From Pedobacter frigiditerrae (GTDB taxonomy: Bacteria; Bacteroidota; Bacteroidia; Sphingobacteriales; Sphingobacteriaceae): a DNA stretch of 64,000 nt. The translations under genes were made by a program, and so were the position numbers. The stretch is from the NCBI RefSeq assembly GCF_004331645.1, contig NZ_SJSK01000004.1, forward strand, positions 403,255 through 467,254, in the 5' to 3' direction. Positions 16,499 through 26,400 of the stretch are shown one piece after another; position 1 is the stretch's first letter, and each line of letters opens with the position of its first letter. The notes under the pieces are model-generated. The model worked only from the letters and a program-made list of their open reading frames with translations. It ran no database searches and had not been told where the DNA came from.

Positions 16499-16548
16499 AG
16501 ACAAGTTGCCTATCGTTTGGTGTCTCACCAACCGGAACGATAAAATTT

Positions 16549-16578
16549 TAAAAGCTACTTCAGTTGAAGTGGCTTTTT
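16549..16578 (+). terminator. Terminator after ychF
   Basis: Stem AAAGCTACTTCA / TGAAGTGGCTTT with a 2-nt apex and one T-G pair, followed by a run of T on the plus strand. Confidence 0.8.
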
Positions 16579-16653
16579 TTGCTACAAATATGATGAAATC
16601 AATAGTTGTTTATCCTTACTTGAAGTAGTATTAAAGCATAGTGGTTAATTAAT

Positions 16654-16708
16654 CATCCTTCGTTCATCTTACGTTCATCCTTCGTTTATCCTTCGTTTAT
16701 CCTTCGTT
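16654..16708. repeat. Five 11-bp tandem units, CATCCTTCGTT type
   Basis: Units begin at 16654, 16665, 16676, 16687 and 16698. Units 1 and 3 are CATCCTTCGTT, unit 2 is CATCTTACGTT, and units 4 and 5 are TATCCTTCGTT. The period equals that of the array at 14391 but the sequence is unrelated. It lies between the convergent ychF and mgtE genes and cannot be coding, since 11 is not a multiple of three. Confidence 0.85.
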
Positions 16709-16851
16709 ATAACAAGCTCATCGCAAGCTTCATCGCTCGCTGTAGTATTAATAAAGACCGTTGCTTGGCACTTCACTATAACCACACTCTTGGCTTATAA
16801 TGGAATGAGGGAATTACCCCCATAGGTAGTACTCTCAATGACGAAAAAGCT

Positions 16852-18225
16852 TTAAAGCAATATACCCTTTAAAAACAACATCGCAAAAGAAAAGTAAATG
16901 ATTAAGCCAGTAACATCTACTAGCGTTGCTACAAAAGGCGTTGATGAAGCAGCGGGATCGGCGCCTAGTTTTTTAAGCAATAAAGGCAACATCGACCCCA
17001 TTAATGTTCCCCATAGCACAACACCAACTAACGAGCAACCCACTACCAAGCCAATTAAAATATAATGTTCGCTAAAAGAGGGCATGATAAAATGCCAAGC
17101 TAAAATTACACTGAAACTCAGCAGACAAAGTGTTGAGCCTAAGAAAATGCCCGAAAGAATTTCTCTTTTCATGACATCCCACCAATCCTTAATGGTTACC
17201 TCTCCCAATGCCATGGCCTGGATAATAAGCGTAGCTGCTTGCGAACCACTGTTACCACCACTAGAAATAATTAAAGGAATAAACGTTGCCAGAATAACAA
17301 CCTTTGCAATTTCATGTTCAAAGTTCGACATCGCTGCAATGGTTAGCAATTCACCAAAAAACAACACGATTAGCCAAATCACACGTTTTTTATAGAGTTC
17401 AAAAACAGAAACATCTAAATAGGGTTCATCCAATGCTTGGGTACCTCCCATTTTTTGTATGTCCTCAGAATATTCCTCGTGGGCAATCCATAAGATATCA
17501 TCAATCGTTACAATACCTAATAGTACATTTTGGTCGTCTATTACAGGTAAAGCCACTCTATTATTCATCTTAAAAACATTGATAGCTTCTTCTTGAGGGT
17601 CATTTACCTTTAAAGCAATTAATCTATTATCTGTCAGCTCACCAATTTTAACTTCGGGGTCTGCCAATAGAATTTCACGAATTCGAATATCATCCAACAA
17701 AATGCCATCCTTATCAATTACGTAAACAACATCAATGGTTTCAGAGTTTTTGCCATATCGGCGTATATGTGAAAGCACTCTGCTAACTGTCCAGTCTATT
17801 TTAACGGCAATGAAATCTGGCGTCATCATTCTGCCCACACTATCTTCTTCATAACCTAAAAGGTGCAGCGCCTCTATCCTATCGTTATCTGACAAAAGAA
17901 CAAGCAATTTTTTAACAGCATCTCCTTTTAATTCCCCTAAGAGTGCAGTTCTATCATCTGGAGGCAATTGCCTGATAATTTCAGTTAATTTATTGCTCTG
18001 CAGCTTTTTAATGATACGCTCTTGTGTAGGGAAATCGAGGATACGAAAAACGTTAACGGCCCTTTTTATGGAAAGTGTTTCGATAAACTTAACAGCGTGT
18101 TGCGGAAGCTCGTCTATTAAATGTTCTACATCTGAAATATTCAGTTCATTTAAATAGGTTTTTAACTGCCTATCACTCTCATTTTCCAACAATTGCAATA
18201 CTTCGTCTACCAGCAGTTCTTCCAT
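16852..18225 (-). CDS. mgtE: Magnesium transporter MgtE
   Basis: A 457-residue Mg2+ channel of the inner membrane. The layout is complete: an N-terminal superhelical MgtE_N domain (about 20-125, with RALNVF-like and LPPDDRTALLGEL), two CBS domains (about 135-260), a plug helix and five transmembrane helices (about 285-457). The pore signature PLIISSGGNSGSQAATL is present, and the last segment carries DPAASSTPFVATLVDVTGL (acidic D433-region ligand). In the family, Mg2+ binding to the N and CBS domains closes the channel. No Mg2+ riboswitch is apparent upstream. Confidence 0.95.
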   Translation of the reverse strand: MEELLVDEVLQLLENESDRQLKTYLNELNISDVEHLIDELPQHAVKFIETLSIKRAVNVFRILDFPTQERIIKKLQSNKLTEIIRQLPPDDRTALLGELKGDAVKKLLVLLSDNDRIEALHLLGYEEDSVGRMMTPDFIAVKIDWTVSRVLSHIRRYGKNSETIDVVYVIDKDGILLDDIRIREILLADPEVKIGELTDNRLIALKVNDPQEEAINVFKMNNRVALPVIDDQNVLLGIVTIDDILWIAHEEYSEDIQKMGGTQALDEPYLDVSVFELYKKRVIWLIVLFFGELLTIAAMSNFEHEIAKVVILATFIPLIISSGGNSGSQAATLIIQAMALGEVTIKDWWDVMKREILSGIFLGSTLCLLSFSVILAWHFIMPSFSEHYILIGLVVGCSLVGVVLWGTLMGSMLPLLLKKLGADPAASSTPFVATLVDVTGLIIYFSFAMLFLKGILL

Positions 18226-18544
18226 AACCCAATTTTAGTTCATCGTTCTGCAAATGTGGCTTTTTCTTTTTAAAAAATCCAAATTAAAATTTTAGAGAAA
18301 TTTTAGCTAAACAATAAAAATAAAACACAAAATTCAAATAATGAAGGCTTATTTTTCATTAATTTTCAATTCAAGATATGATTTAGCGTAAAATTTAAGC
18401 AAAATATAACACCCTACATTAGAGACACTACCAAACTAGTAGTTATGTCACAACATTTATGCTTAAAAAATTGCATAAATCATATTTTCGCTCAAAAATA
18501 TTCATTTTTATTTTCAATATTTGCTATAATAAGCTCCGGAAATT
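18226..18544. other. Divergent intergenic region, mgtE / amine oxidase
   Basis: AT-rich, without a gene. The only clear structure is the dyad at 18455-18480. Candidate promoters are not convincing. Confidence 0.5.
18455..18480. promoter_or_regulatory. Operator-like inverted repeat upstream of the Tat operon
   Basis: Perfect 8-bp arms ATTTATGC (18455-18462) and GCATAAAT (18473-18480) are separated by 10 bp, so their centres are 18 bp apart, a spacing that suits a dimeric regulator. It lies 64 bases before the amine oxidase start. No regulator gene is adjacent. Confidence 0.4.
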
Positions 18545-20131
18545 TTGAAATCTATATCAAGACGCGATTTTTTAAGCAAAAGTGGTCTTTTAGCAAGCGC
18601 TAGCTATCCAGCAATGATTGCTTTAGGCCTTTTAAAGTCGGCACCTGCCCATGCATTTAATTTAGAAAAAAAAGGAAATGGCAAAAAGGTAATCATTTTA
18701 GGAGCCGGCTTAGCCGGATTGGCCTCGGCTTATGAGTTAACCAAATTAGGTTACGAATGTACCATTCTTGAAGCGAGGGAAAGAACTGGCGGACGCTGCT
18801 GGAGCATTAAAAATGGAAGTTCACATTTAGAGCATGATAAGCCCTTAGTTTCTGCAAAATTTGATGAAGGATTATATTTTAATGCCGGTCCCTCACGTAT
18901 CCCACATAACCATGAACTAACCTTACATTATTGCAAGGAATTAGGTGTTCCTATTCAGGTTTATAACAATGTTAACGAAAGCACTTACTTTTTCGCCGAA
19001 GGGAAAGGTGCACTTTCTAATAAAAAGGTACGTAATAGGGAAATTCATAACGACATAAGGGGTTATATGGCAGAAATGCTTTCTAAAACAATGGATTCGA
19101 ATTTAGATAGTGCCTTAACCAAAGAAGACGGACAAAAAATTATTGAATATTTAATGGCAGAAGGTGGATTGGACGTAGATAAATTATATAAGGCATCTGC
19201 CCGAAGAGGATACATCGAATCGCCTGGCGCCGGGAATAAACCTGGAATTATTACTGACCCCTACAAATTGGCCGACATTATCAAATCGGGTTTAATGGAT
19301 CCGGATTTTTACAATGTTGCCGAATACACTTACGAGTTGCAGATGACCATGTTTCAAGCTGTGGGTGGGATGGACAAAATTGCACAAGCTTTTGAAAAGA
19401 AAGTTGCACCAATGCTAAAACTAAATGCTGAGGTATTAGCCATCGACAATACAACTGAAGGGGTAAAAATTATTTACAAGGACAAAACCGGAGAACACGA
19501 GTTACAAGGAGATTTGTGTATTTGTACCCTACCCTTACCTGTATTAAGCAATGTAAAAAACAATTTTTCTTCAGAAGTAAATCGAGCTATAGATTTTATA
19601 GAATATAACAAAACAGGTAAAATTGGCTTACAGTTTAAACGTCGATTTTGGGAAGAAGATGAACATATCTATGGCGGTATAACACATACCAACAATGAAT
19701 TAACCCAAATATTTTATCCATCTTATGATTATTTGAGTAAAAAAGGAATTCTAATTGGTTATTACAATTTTAATGAAAAAGCTGCGCTGGTAAGCGATTT
19801 AAGTTATGCCGAAAGAGAAAAACTAGCGCTGCAAAAAGGAAGATTGATCCATCCGCAATATGACAAGGAATTTGAAAGTTCGCTTTCTGTAAGTTGGCAT
19901 AAAACAAAATACAGTATGGGCGGATGGGCTGTTTATAATACCGAGACCAGGAAAAATTCTTATCCCGCTATGCTTAAACCAGATGGCAACATTTATTTTG
20001 CTGGCGAACATTTAACTTATTTAAACGCATGGATGGCTGGTGCATTAGAATCGGCAAGAAGCGTTGTGACCGATATACATGCTAGAACCACAGAATCAAG
20101 ATTAAAATACCCAACCCAAACAAAAGGATAA
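18545..20131 (+). CDS. Tat-exported FAD-dependent amine oxidase
   Basis: A 528-residue flavoprotein. A twin-arginine signal (SRRDFLSKSG, R6-R7, then a hydrophobic stretch ending around APAHA) precedes the FAD dinucleotide-binding motif VIILGAGLAGL (49-59) and the monoamine-oxidase signature LEARERTGGRC. The C-terminal FAD site is YFAGEHLTYLNAWMAGALESA in part (GEHLT, WMAGALESA). It should oxidise an amine or amino acid in the periplasm. The start is TTG: an in-frame stop lies 15 bases upstream, and later ATG codons would remove the Tat motif. It is the first gene of a run with the aminotransferase and Hint genes. Confidence 0.85.
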   Translation: MKSISRRDFLSKSGLLASASYPAMIALGLLKSAPAHAFNLEKKGNGKKVIILGAGLAGLASAYELTKLGYECTILEARERTGGRCWSIKNGSSHLEHDKPLVSAKFDEGLYFNAGPSRIPHNHELTLHYCKELGVPIQVYNNVNESTYFFAEGKGALSNKKVRNREIHNDIRGYMAEMLSKTMDSNLDSALTKEDGQKIIEYLMAEGGLDVDKLYKASARRGYIESPGAGNKPGIITDPYKLADIIKSGLMDPDFYNVAEYTYELQMTMFQAVGGMDKIAQAFEKKVAPMLKLNAEVLAIDNTTEGVKIIYKDKTGEHELQGDLCICTLPLPVLSNVKNNFSSEVNRAIDFIEYNKTGKIGLQFKRRFWEEDEHIYGGITHTNNELTQIFYPSYDYLSKKGILIGYYNFNEKAALVSDLSYAEREKLALQKGRLIHPQYDKEFESSLSVSWHKTKYSMGGWAVYNTETRKNSYPAMLKPDGNIYFAGEHLTYLNAWMAGALESARSVVTDIHARTTESRLKYPTQTKG

Positions 20132-20147
20132 CCTAAAACAAATTATT

Positions 20148-21320
20148 ATGGCAAACACATTTAACCGTAGAAGCTGGATCAAATCCACAGCCATTATGGC
20201 CGGAGCAGCAACCTTCTTTTCTGGAGCATTAAACAAAATCTCAGCAATGCCACGCAGCATTCAGCAACGAGTAATGAGCGACAGCTTTGCCGATAAATTT
20301 GCGGTTTTAAGAGCTCAACCCACCATGAAGGCTAGGTTGTCTGCTAATGAAAATCCTTTTGGACCATCTAAAGCGGCTAAAAAAGCAATGAAAAAAGCCT
20401 TAGATACCAGTTATCAATATCCTTTCATGCACATGCGTGAGTTAACCAGCAAAATTGCTACTCATGAAGGCATACAACAAAGCAATATCATGATGGATGC
20501 TGGCTCATCTCCAATATTACTTGCTGCATCCTTATTTTTTGCAAAAAATGGCGGAGAGATAATTTCTGCTGACCCTTCTTACAACGACCTTCCAGCAGAT
20601 GCTGAAAAACATGGCGCTAAATGGATAAAAACACCATTAACAAGCGATTACAAAATTGATTTAGATGCAATGGAAGCTAAAATCAATGATAAAACAGCAT
20701 TGATTTACATCTGCAATCCCAATAATCCTACAGCTACTATTCTTGATACCGCTAAACTTGCTGCATTCTGTGAAAGGGTAAGCAAAAAAGTACCTGTATT
20801 TATTGATGAAGCTTATATTGATTACTTGCCAGATCCAAAAGCCGCTAGTATGATTGACATGGTTAAAAAAGGTTCGAATGTTATTGTAGCAAGAACATTC
20901 TCTAAACTCTATGGCTTCGCAGGATTGCGTTGTGGCTATATCGTTGCTTTGCCAGAGACCGTAAGAAGTTTATCCGCTTACTCAACTGGCATGATGAGTT
21001 TAACTGCCCCAACAATTGCTGCCGCCACTATTGCTTATCAAGAAACAGAATTTTTAAAAGATGCTTTGGCAAAAACAACAGCATCAAAAGAATACCTCTA
21101 TAGTGTGCTAAAAGCCGAAGGTTATGATTACATCCCATCTTCGGCAAATTTTGTAATGTTCCCTATCAAAATATCCGGAAATAAATTTGCTCAAGAAATG
21201 AACAAAAGAGGCGTAAGCATTAGAACTTGGAAGTTTAGCGACAAAGAATGGTGTAGGATTAGCATTGGCAGAATGGATGAGATGAAGGCATTTGCAGAAG
21301 CATTCAAAGATATTTCATAA
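20148..21320 (+). CDS. Tat-exported class I/II aminotransferase, HisC-like
   Basis: A 390-residue PLP enzyme with a twin-arginine leader (FNRRSWIKS, R7-R8, then a hydrophobic AIMAGAATFF core), so a folded, cofactor-loaded enzyme is probably exported. The catalytic domain resembles histidinol-phosphate aminotransferase: SANENPFGPS, YICNPNNPTAT, FIDEAYIDY, and the PLP lysine K253 in RTFSKLYGFAGLRCGY. Histidine synthesis is cytoplasmic, so a HisC role is unlikely; it may act with the amine oxidase next door. The gap to that gene is 16 bases. Confidence 0.83.
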   Translation: MANTFNRRSWIKSTAIMAGAATFFSGALNKISAMPRSIQQRVMSDSFADKFAVLRAQPTMKARLSANENPFGPSKAAKKAMKKALDTSYQYPFMHMRELTSKIATHEGIQQSNIMMDAGSSPILLAASLFFAKNGGEIISADPSYNDLPADAEKHGAKWIKTPLTSDYKIDLDAMEAKINDKTALIYICNPNNPTATILDTAKLAAFCERVSKKVPVFIDEAYIDYLPDPKAASMIDMVKKGSNVIVARTFSKLYGFAGLRCGYIVALPETVRSLSAYSTGMMSLTAPTIAAATIAYQETEFLKDALAKTTASKEYLYSVLKAEGYDYIPSSANFVMFPIKISGNKFAQEMNKRGVSIRTWKFSDKEWCRISIGRMDEMKAFAEAFKDIS

Positions 21321-21337
21321 ACAAACAATTTAATAAA

Positions 21338-22336
21338 ATGAAAAAATTGCTACTTATTTTAAGTTTGAGCATCGTAATCAACTTTGCTCAGGCTCAACAA
21401 AAAACTGTAAATCCACGACCAATTACAATGGTGGAGTATGAAAAAGCTAAAAAATATGCCATCGCAGATTTGGATAAAGACACCTATATTAAATTTGACA
21501 ACACATACATTTTAGATAGATACGAGGCTAGAAAGCCTTATTTTATTACTGGAGATGATGGATTAAAAAAGCGAATCGATCTATATAAATTGTTAGCTAA
21601 GGAAGGGATGCAAGAATTAGGTGTAATGGTGTTTTACACAACAGAGAAGGGAAAAATCTATCAGGCACTAATTCCTAATTTTACTGCGGAAGGCACAGTA
21701 TGGGAAAAATACTTTCAAGACATTGACAACATTAATAAAGAAGAAAAAAACTTTATCCTAAAGTTATCTTATATTATATCAAAAGAACTAAGTTATCAGC
21801 AATATAAGGTTTTAAATAGTGGGAAAAACCTATCTGAAGAAGCTGCAACTTATGGTAGTGATATTTGCTTTCCTGGTGATGAAGAAGTTACAATGGCAGA
21901 TGGTTCGAAAAAATTGCTCAAAGATATTAAAGCTGGCGATGATGTTTTAACGATAGATCCATCTACAAAAAAGACTGCTGTAGTAAAGGTTAAAGAGTTA
22001 ACGGAGCATGATGCTAAAAACTATGCCTTAACCAAGTTAACTTTAGTTGCAGAAAAGAGCATAAAAACTTCAACTGCAACCGAAATTAAATTAAGTACCA
22101 AAGTGTTACAAGCTACACCAAATCACCCCATGCTTACTAAAAAAGGCAATTTAAAAATTGGAGCAATACAAGAAGGTGAAGAAGTGCTTTGCCTAAACGA
22201 ATTAACAGGGAAATACGAAGCTTTTGTAGTATGGAAAAAGGAAGAATTTGCTGGTGGCACACAAAAGGTATATAACATGGTTGCCTCTGCCGGCTCTACT
22301 TTTGTAATGAACGGCGTGATGGTAATGCAGAAATAA
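21338..22336 (+). CDS. Secreted protein with C-terminal Hint (intein/hedgehog-like) domain
   Basis: A 332-residue protein. A signal peptide (about 1-19, ending FAQAQ) is followed by an unrecognised domain (20-175) and a C-terminal Hint fold. The latter starts at C177 in DICFPGDEEV, continues with MADGSKKLLKDIKAGDDVL, has the block-B TxxH motif as TPNH (260-263), and ends with YNMVASAGSTFVMNGVMV. Hint domains rearrange the peptide bond before their first Cys. The usual C-terminal His-Asn is absent (NG only), so splicing is unlikely, and N-terminal cleavage or transfer to a nucleophile is possible (inference). It lies 17 bases after the Tat aminotransferase gene. Confidence 0.8.
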   Translation: MKKLLLILSLSIVINFAQAQQKTVNPRPITMVEYEKAKKYAIADLDKDTYIKFDNTYILDRYEARKPYFITGDDGLKKRIDLYKLLAKEGMQELGVMVFYTTEKGKIYQALIPNFTAEGTVWEKYFQDIDNINKEEKNFILKLSYIISKELSYQQYKVLNSGKNLSEEAATYGSDICFPGDEEVTMADGSKKLLKDIKAGDDVLTIDPSTKKTAVVKVKELTEHDAKNYALTKLTLVAEKSIKTSTATEIKLSTKVLQATPNHPMLTKKGNLKIGAIQEGEEVLCLNELTGKYEAFVVWKKEEFAGGTQKVYNMVASAGSTFVMNGVMVMQK

Positions 22337-22362
22337 TTGTTTAGAATATACTATAGAATTAG

Positions 22363-22396
22363 TTACAACTTATTATCTTAGCGAGATAAGTTGTAA
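22363..22396. promoter_or_regulatory. Dyad between the Hint and PorP genes
   Basis: Perfect 10-bp arms TTACAACTTA (22363-22372) and TAAGTTGTAA (22387-22396) lie 10 bases before the PorP/SprF start codon, with ATCT/AGAT able to extend the stem inside the loop. There is no good T tract, so it may be an operator or a leader hairpin instead of a terminator. Confidence 0.4.
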
Positions 22397-22406
22397 TTAA
22401 TTCTTA

Positions 22407-23417
22407 ATGAAACATTTTTGTGCTTTTATTATCGCTCTGCTCATCTGTAATTTGAGCTACGGACAAGAAACCCCTCGAAGCACTCAATACATTTTCAATA
22501 ATTATTTACTAAACCCTGCCTTATCTGGTATCGACAGTTATATTGATGTAAAATTAGGCTACAGAAAACAATGGTCGGGTTTGGATGGAGCGCCTAGTAC
22601 CCAATATGCCTCACTTAGTATGCCATTGGGTGAAGATTTTGTAAGAAGCTCAATAAATTCATTTAATTCTAAAGGCTATAATCCATTAAGCAGAAGTTAT
22701 GTAAACTCATACACGGCAGCAGAACCACATCATGGTATAGGTTTAATTGCAATGACCGATAAAGCTGGCTTAATTAGGCAAAGTAGTTTCAACCTCACTT
22801 ACGCTTATCATCTTGGCATTAGTAATGATGTAAACTTAGCTGTTGGCGCATCCGCAGGGGTTAATTTTTTAAGTTTTAATGCAACTGACGTAATTGCCCA
22901 AAGCAATACCGACCCTTTATTTACAGCAGACTATAACAATAGATTTAGACCAGATGTAGGTTTTGGTTTATGGTTATACAGTCCGAGGTTTTTCATGGGT
23001 GCTTCTGCAAAACAACTGTTGGGTTCTAGAAGTGTAATTGAAGATAATAAATCGGTATCGTTACCTTATCAATCTACTACCGTTTATGCAACTGCTGGAT
23101 ATAAAATATTTTTGGATGAAGACATCGCCATGATTCCTTCATTTTTAGCAAGCTACCATCTAAATTCTCCAGCTGCTGTTGATGCAAATTTGAAGTTAGC
23201 TTATCAGGATAGATTTTGGGTTGGCACAAGCTATAGAAATAATGACGCATTCTCAATGCTTGCAGGCTTCAATGTTGCATCATTAGTTAACCTAAGTTAT
23301 TCTTATGATGTAAATACTTCAGCATTGCGCGCTGTTAATCGAGGCACACATGAAATTGTATTAGGCTTTTTGCTTAATAACCGTTACCAAGTTAGATGTT
23401 CTACTCGTCAGTTTTAA
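22407..23417 (+). CDS. PorP/SprF-family type IX secretion membrane protein
   Basis: A 336-residue outer-membrane barrel. The signal peptide (1-19, ending SYGQ) is followed by the family opening TQYIFNNYLLNPALSG, then YRKQWSGLDGAPSTQYASL and repeated beta-strands to the end. PorP/SprF proteins are tied to type IX secretion and, for SprF-like members, to delivery or surface attachment of cargo with the gliding-type (type B) C-terminal domain. The convergent gene that overlaps it by four bases encodes such a cargo, which supports a pair. Confidence 0.9.
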   Translation: MKHFCAFIIALLICNLSYGQETPRSTQYIFNNYLLNPALSGIDSYIDVKLGYRKQWSGLDGAPSTQYASLSMPLGEDFVRSSINSFNSKGYNPLSRSYVNSYTAAEPHHGIGLIAMTDKAGLIRQSSFNLTYAYHLGISNDVNLAVGASAGVNFLSFNATDVIAQSNTDPLFTADYNNRFRPDVGFGLWLYSPRFFMGASAKQLLGSRSVIEDNKSVSLPYQSTTVYATAGYKIFLDEDIAMIPSFLASYHLNSPAAVDANLKLAYQDRFWVGTSYRNNDAFSMLAGFNVASLVNLSYSYDVNTSALRAVNRGTHEIVLGFLLNNRYQVRCSTRQF

Positions 23418-26400
23418 CGTAACAAAGTAATACTACCACTTATTGGTTTACATTCTGAGCGTAAATCTATCACGTAAAAATAAACTCCTGCTGGCAAGTC
23501 CTTACCTCTAAACCTGCCATCAAAAGGTTTCGTATAATTACCTATAGATTCATAAACCAATTGTCCATCTCTTGTATAAACCTTAATGTTGTTACCTTTA
23601 TAATCTGGCAAACCATTCACCATCCAGAAATCATTCAATCCATCACCATTGGGTGTTATTACGTTTCCTAACTCTAAGTTATCATGCGTTACTTCAATAT
23701 GCATTTTTGTAAATGTACTTTCACAAGAGCCTAATTTTCTCTTGATATAATAATCAGCAGTTTTACTTACCTTAAAGTTGAAAACACCATTTGTAGTTTC
23801 CAAAATCGGTTTATCATCGCCCATATCTGCAAATAATTGATAGGTTCCCTCTTGCTTTCCTATAATAGGCACAGCAATGTCAGACACATAGCAAATCCTA
23901 ATATCGTTTACAACAGGAGCTTCTATTTTAAATGGCTCGTCTAAAACTTCATAAACTTGACTGATGGCATAACCACAACTTGATTTGTCCCTAACTTCTA
24001 AACGATATTTACCGCTACCTACATTTATCAAATCTTTAGTGAATTGAACCGCATCACCCGCCTCATCAATCCATTTATAATCATAATCTGGCACACCACC
24101 AACAACTTGAATGCCCTTTACGGAACCACGTTTTAAGCTACAACCATCTTTTACCGTAACTCCGCTATTTGGTGATATTGTTAATTTTGGTGTTGCTGTA
24201 ATTGCAAATGGACCATGAACAGATTGGCAATTATTAATATCCCAAGCGTATAAGGTATAACTACCTGCCGGGATATTTTTGATCTCTGAAATTGTGCCAG
24301 GGATAATGGTTCCAGCTTCATTTCTCCATTCAAATCTTGAAGGTCTTACTGTTGAAGTATAATTAAGTGTGATACTGCCATTAATAAGCTCGCAAGTTGT
24401 ATTAATTTTAGTTTCTGTGAATGTAAATAATTGTGGCTCTAAGGCAGTAACAATAAACGACCTGTTAATTGCGCAAGTATAAAGCGTGTTACTTGCCGTA
24501 AGCGTGTAAGTTCCAGGTGCTAAATCAGTTAAACCAATTTGCATACCTGTAGAATAAACTCCTTTTTTAAGAGAAACACCAGCAGCATCTTTCCATTCAT
24601 AATAATCTGCATCTGTTATTGTCGGACTACTAATCATACCATTGTTCAATCCGCATCTGCCAGGAGTAATTGCGCCACCACTAATAACTACCGTATTGTA
24701 AATATTGATATTATATCTTTGGGAAACTGGAGAACATTGACCTTGATCGTAAATCATAATGGTATAACCACCACCTTCTACATTTTCTAAGTCTAATGAT
24801 GTAGAAACTTCCGTAGTGCCTATTACCCCTGTTACAGGATCATGTTTAAACCATTTGTATGTTGCAGTTCCTGTTACATCATCCCAAACAATTCCTTTTA
24901 TAGAACCATTTGCTTTTCCGCAAGCTGCTGCTACCGGTACACCTTGTGTTTTAATCTTAGGCTGTGGTTTTCGGCTAATTGTTATTGGATCAGAATCTAG
25001 TTTACAGCCTGCATCATCAGTAACACGAACAAAATATGTACCTTCTGGTAATGAAGCTGGATTATTATTGCTAACAACTGCATTAGCTGTATTTATCCAT
25101 TGGTAACGAATTGTTCCCTTACCTCTTAAAACTTCTGCAGTAAAAGTAAAAACAGTTTGGCCACAGGCTGGAGCTGGAGGTATAATTGTTGGTTTAGTTA
25201 ACTTTTGATCCTTGACAATATGTATGCTTGAAAAAGCTTTACAACCATCATCAATTGTTACTTCATAAGTACCTACATCTAAACCACTAATGCTTTGTGT
25301 ATTTCCTTTTGAGGTACGGCTGTTATCTGTTTCTATTTTAACCCAACTAAATGTAAACCCTTCACGGTCTTCTGGAATAGTTATCGAACCATTTCCATTG
25401 CAAGTTACAGGCTCTATAATTGCTTCATTTGGCAATAAATCTGCTGTTGAGAAAGGTGATGTTGTTGCATTTAGTAAACTAGCGGTTGCTGTAACATTTC
25501 CACTTACAGCCCCATTATATTCCCATTTACCATCACTTCCTGCCTGTACAGTTTTAATGTATGTTTTACCTTCACAAATGCCATTACAGTTTTGAGAGAA
25601 AAACAATTCGACTTCAGAGTTAGGTGTCGCTTTTCCTGAAACATAATCCGCACGTTTTTTCAGAATTTGAATGTACGGCTGGAGAATACTTAAAGTTTTT
25701 CCTATTCCGAATGTTTTATTACAATACATACTATTTCTAGTAATCTTTACTGCTTTTGATGAAGTTGTTTCTATCCCGAAATTGTTATAGGAAATAATAT
25801 TTTTCTCCGCAGTTGCCCCTCCTCCTACTGTTCCAATTCCATTAATACCAATCTGAACTCCAATGCCATTACCCATATCTAGGTTACCATTAACGTCTGT
25901 TCCAATGGCGTTTCCTGTTAAAATAAAATCAGAATTGACAATGGAAACCCCTACTGTTCTATTCCCACCAATTACATTATTACGCACATAGAGTGCCGAA
26001 TTAACCGCATCAACCTTAAGCCCAGCGATTTCTAAAGAAGAAGAGGAAAGAAAAATAGGTAGTTCATGAAAATCCTTTTGTCCAGTTACATCAACACCTA
26101 TTTTATTGTTTATAATATTGATATCAAATCTTGTACTTGTAGAACTAAATCTTTTAATATCTAAATTTATTCTGTTTGCTGCGATTACATTTCCTTCTCC
26201 AGCATTATCGCCTCCAACATCTAAAGAGCAATCATACAAACTTGCAGATACTCCATAAACGTTCGTATTTGCGGTTATTCCATCGTAAAACAAACCGATT
26301 ATATTAGACCTTATCTTAAGTTTGCTCAACGGATTAGGGGTTACAAATACAGTAGAATTCTGAATAAGAATCCCGTTAATGTTTCCACTTATCACATTCC

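Larger units (their letters stand above)
16467..16851. other. Intergenic region with hairpins and an 11-bp tandem array
   Basis: No gene. In order it holds a GC-rich hairpin (CCCTCTCC/TGAA/GGAGAGGG, 16479-16498), a TTGGTG-TCT-CACCAA palindrome (16517-16531), the ychF terminator, an 11-bp array (16654-16708), and a short near-duplication around 16714-16737 (AAGCTCATCGC then AAGCTTCATCGC). The first two look like dispersed intergenic repeats common in this group (from memory). Confidence 0.6.

Noticed and set aside
18226..18544. Mg2+-sensing riboswitch upstream of mgtE
   Set aside because: No M-box-like paired structure can be drawn, and the single clear dyad is nearer to the amine oxidase gene.
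20148..21320. Histidine-biosynthesis hisC
   Set aside because: It looks like HisC in the catalytic motifs, but it has a Tat leader and no his genes nearby.
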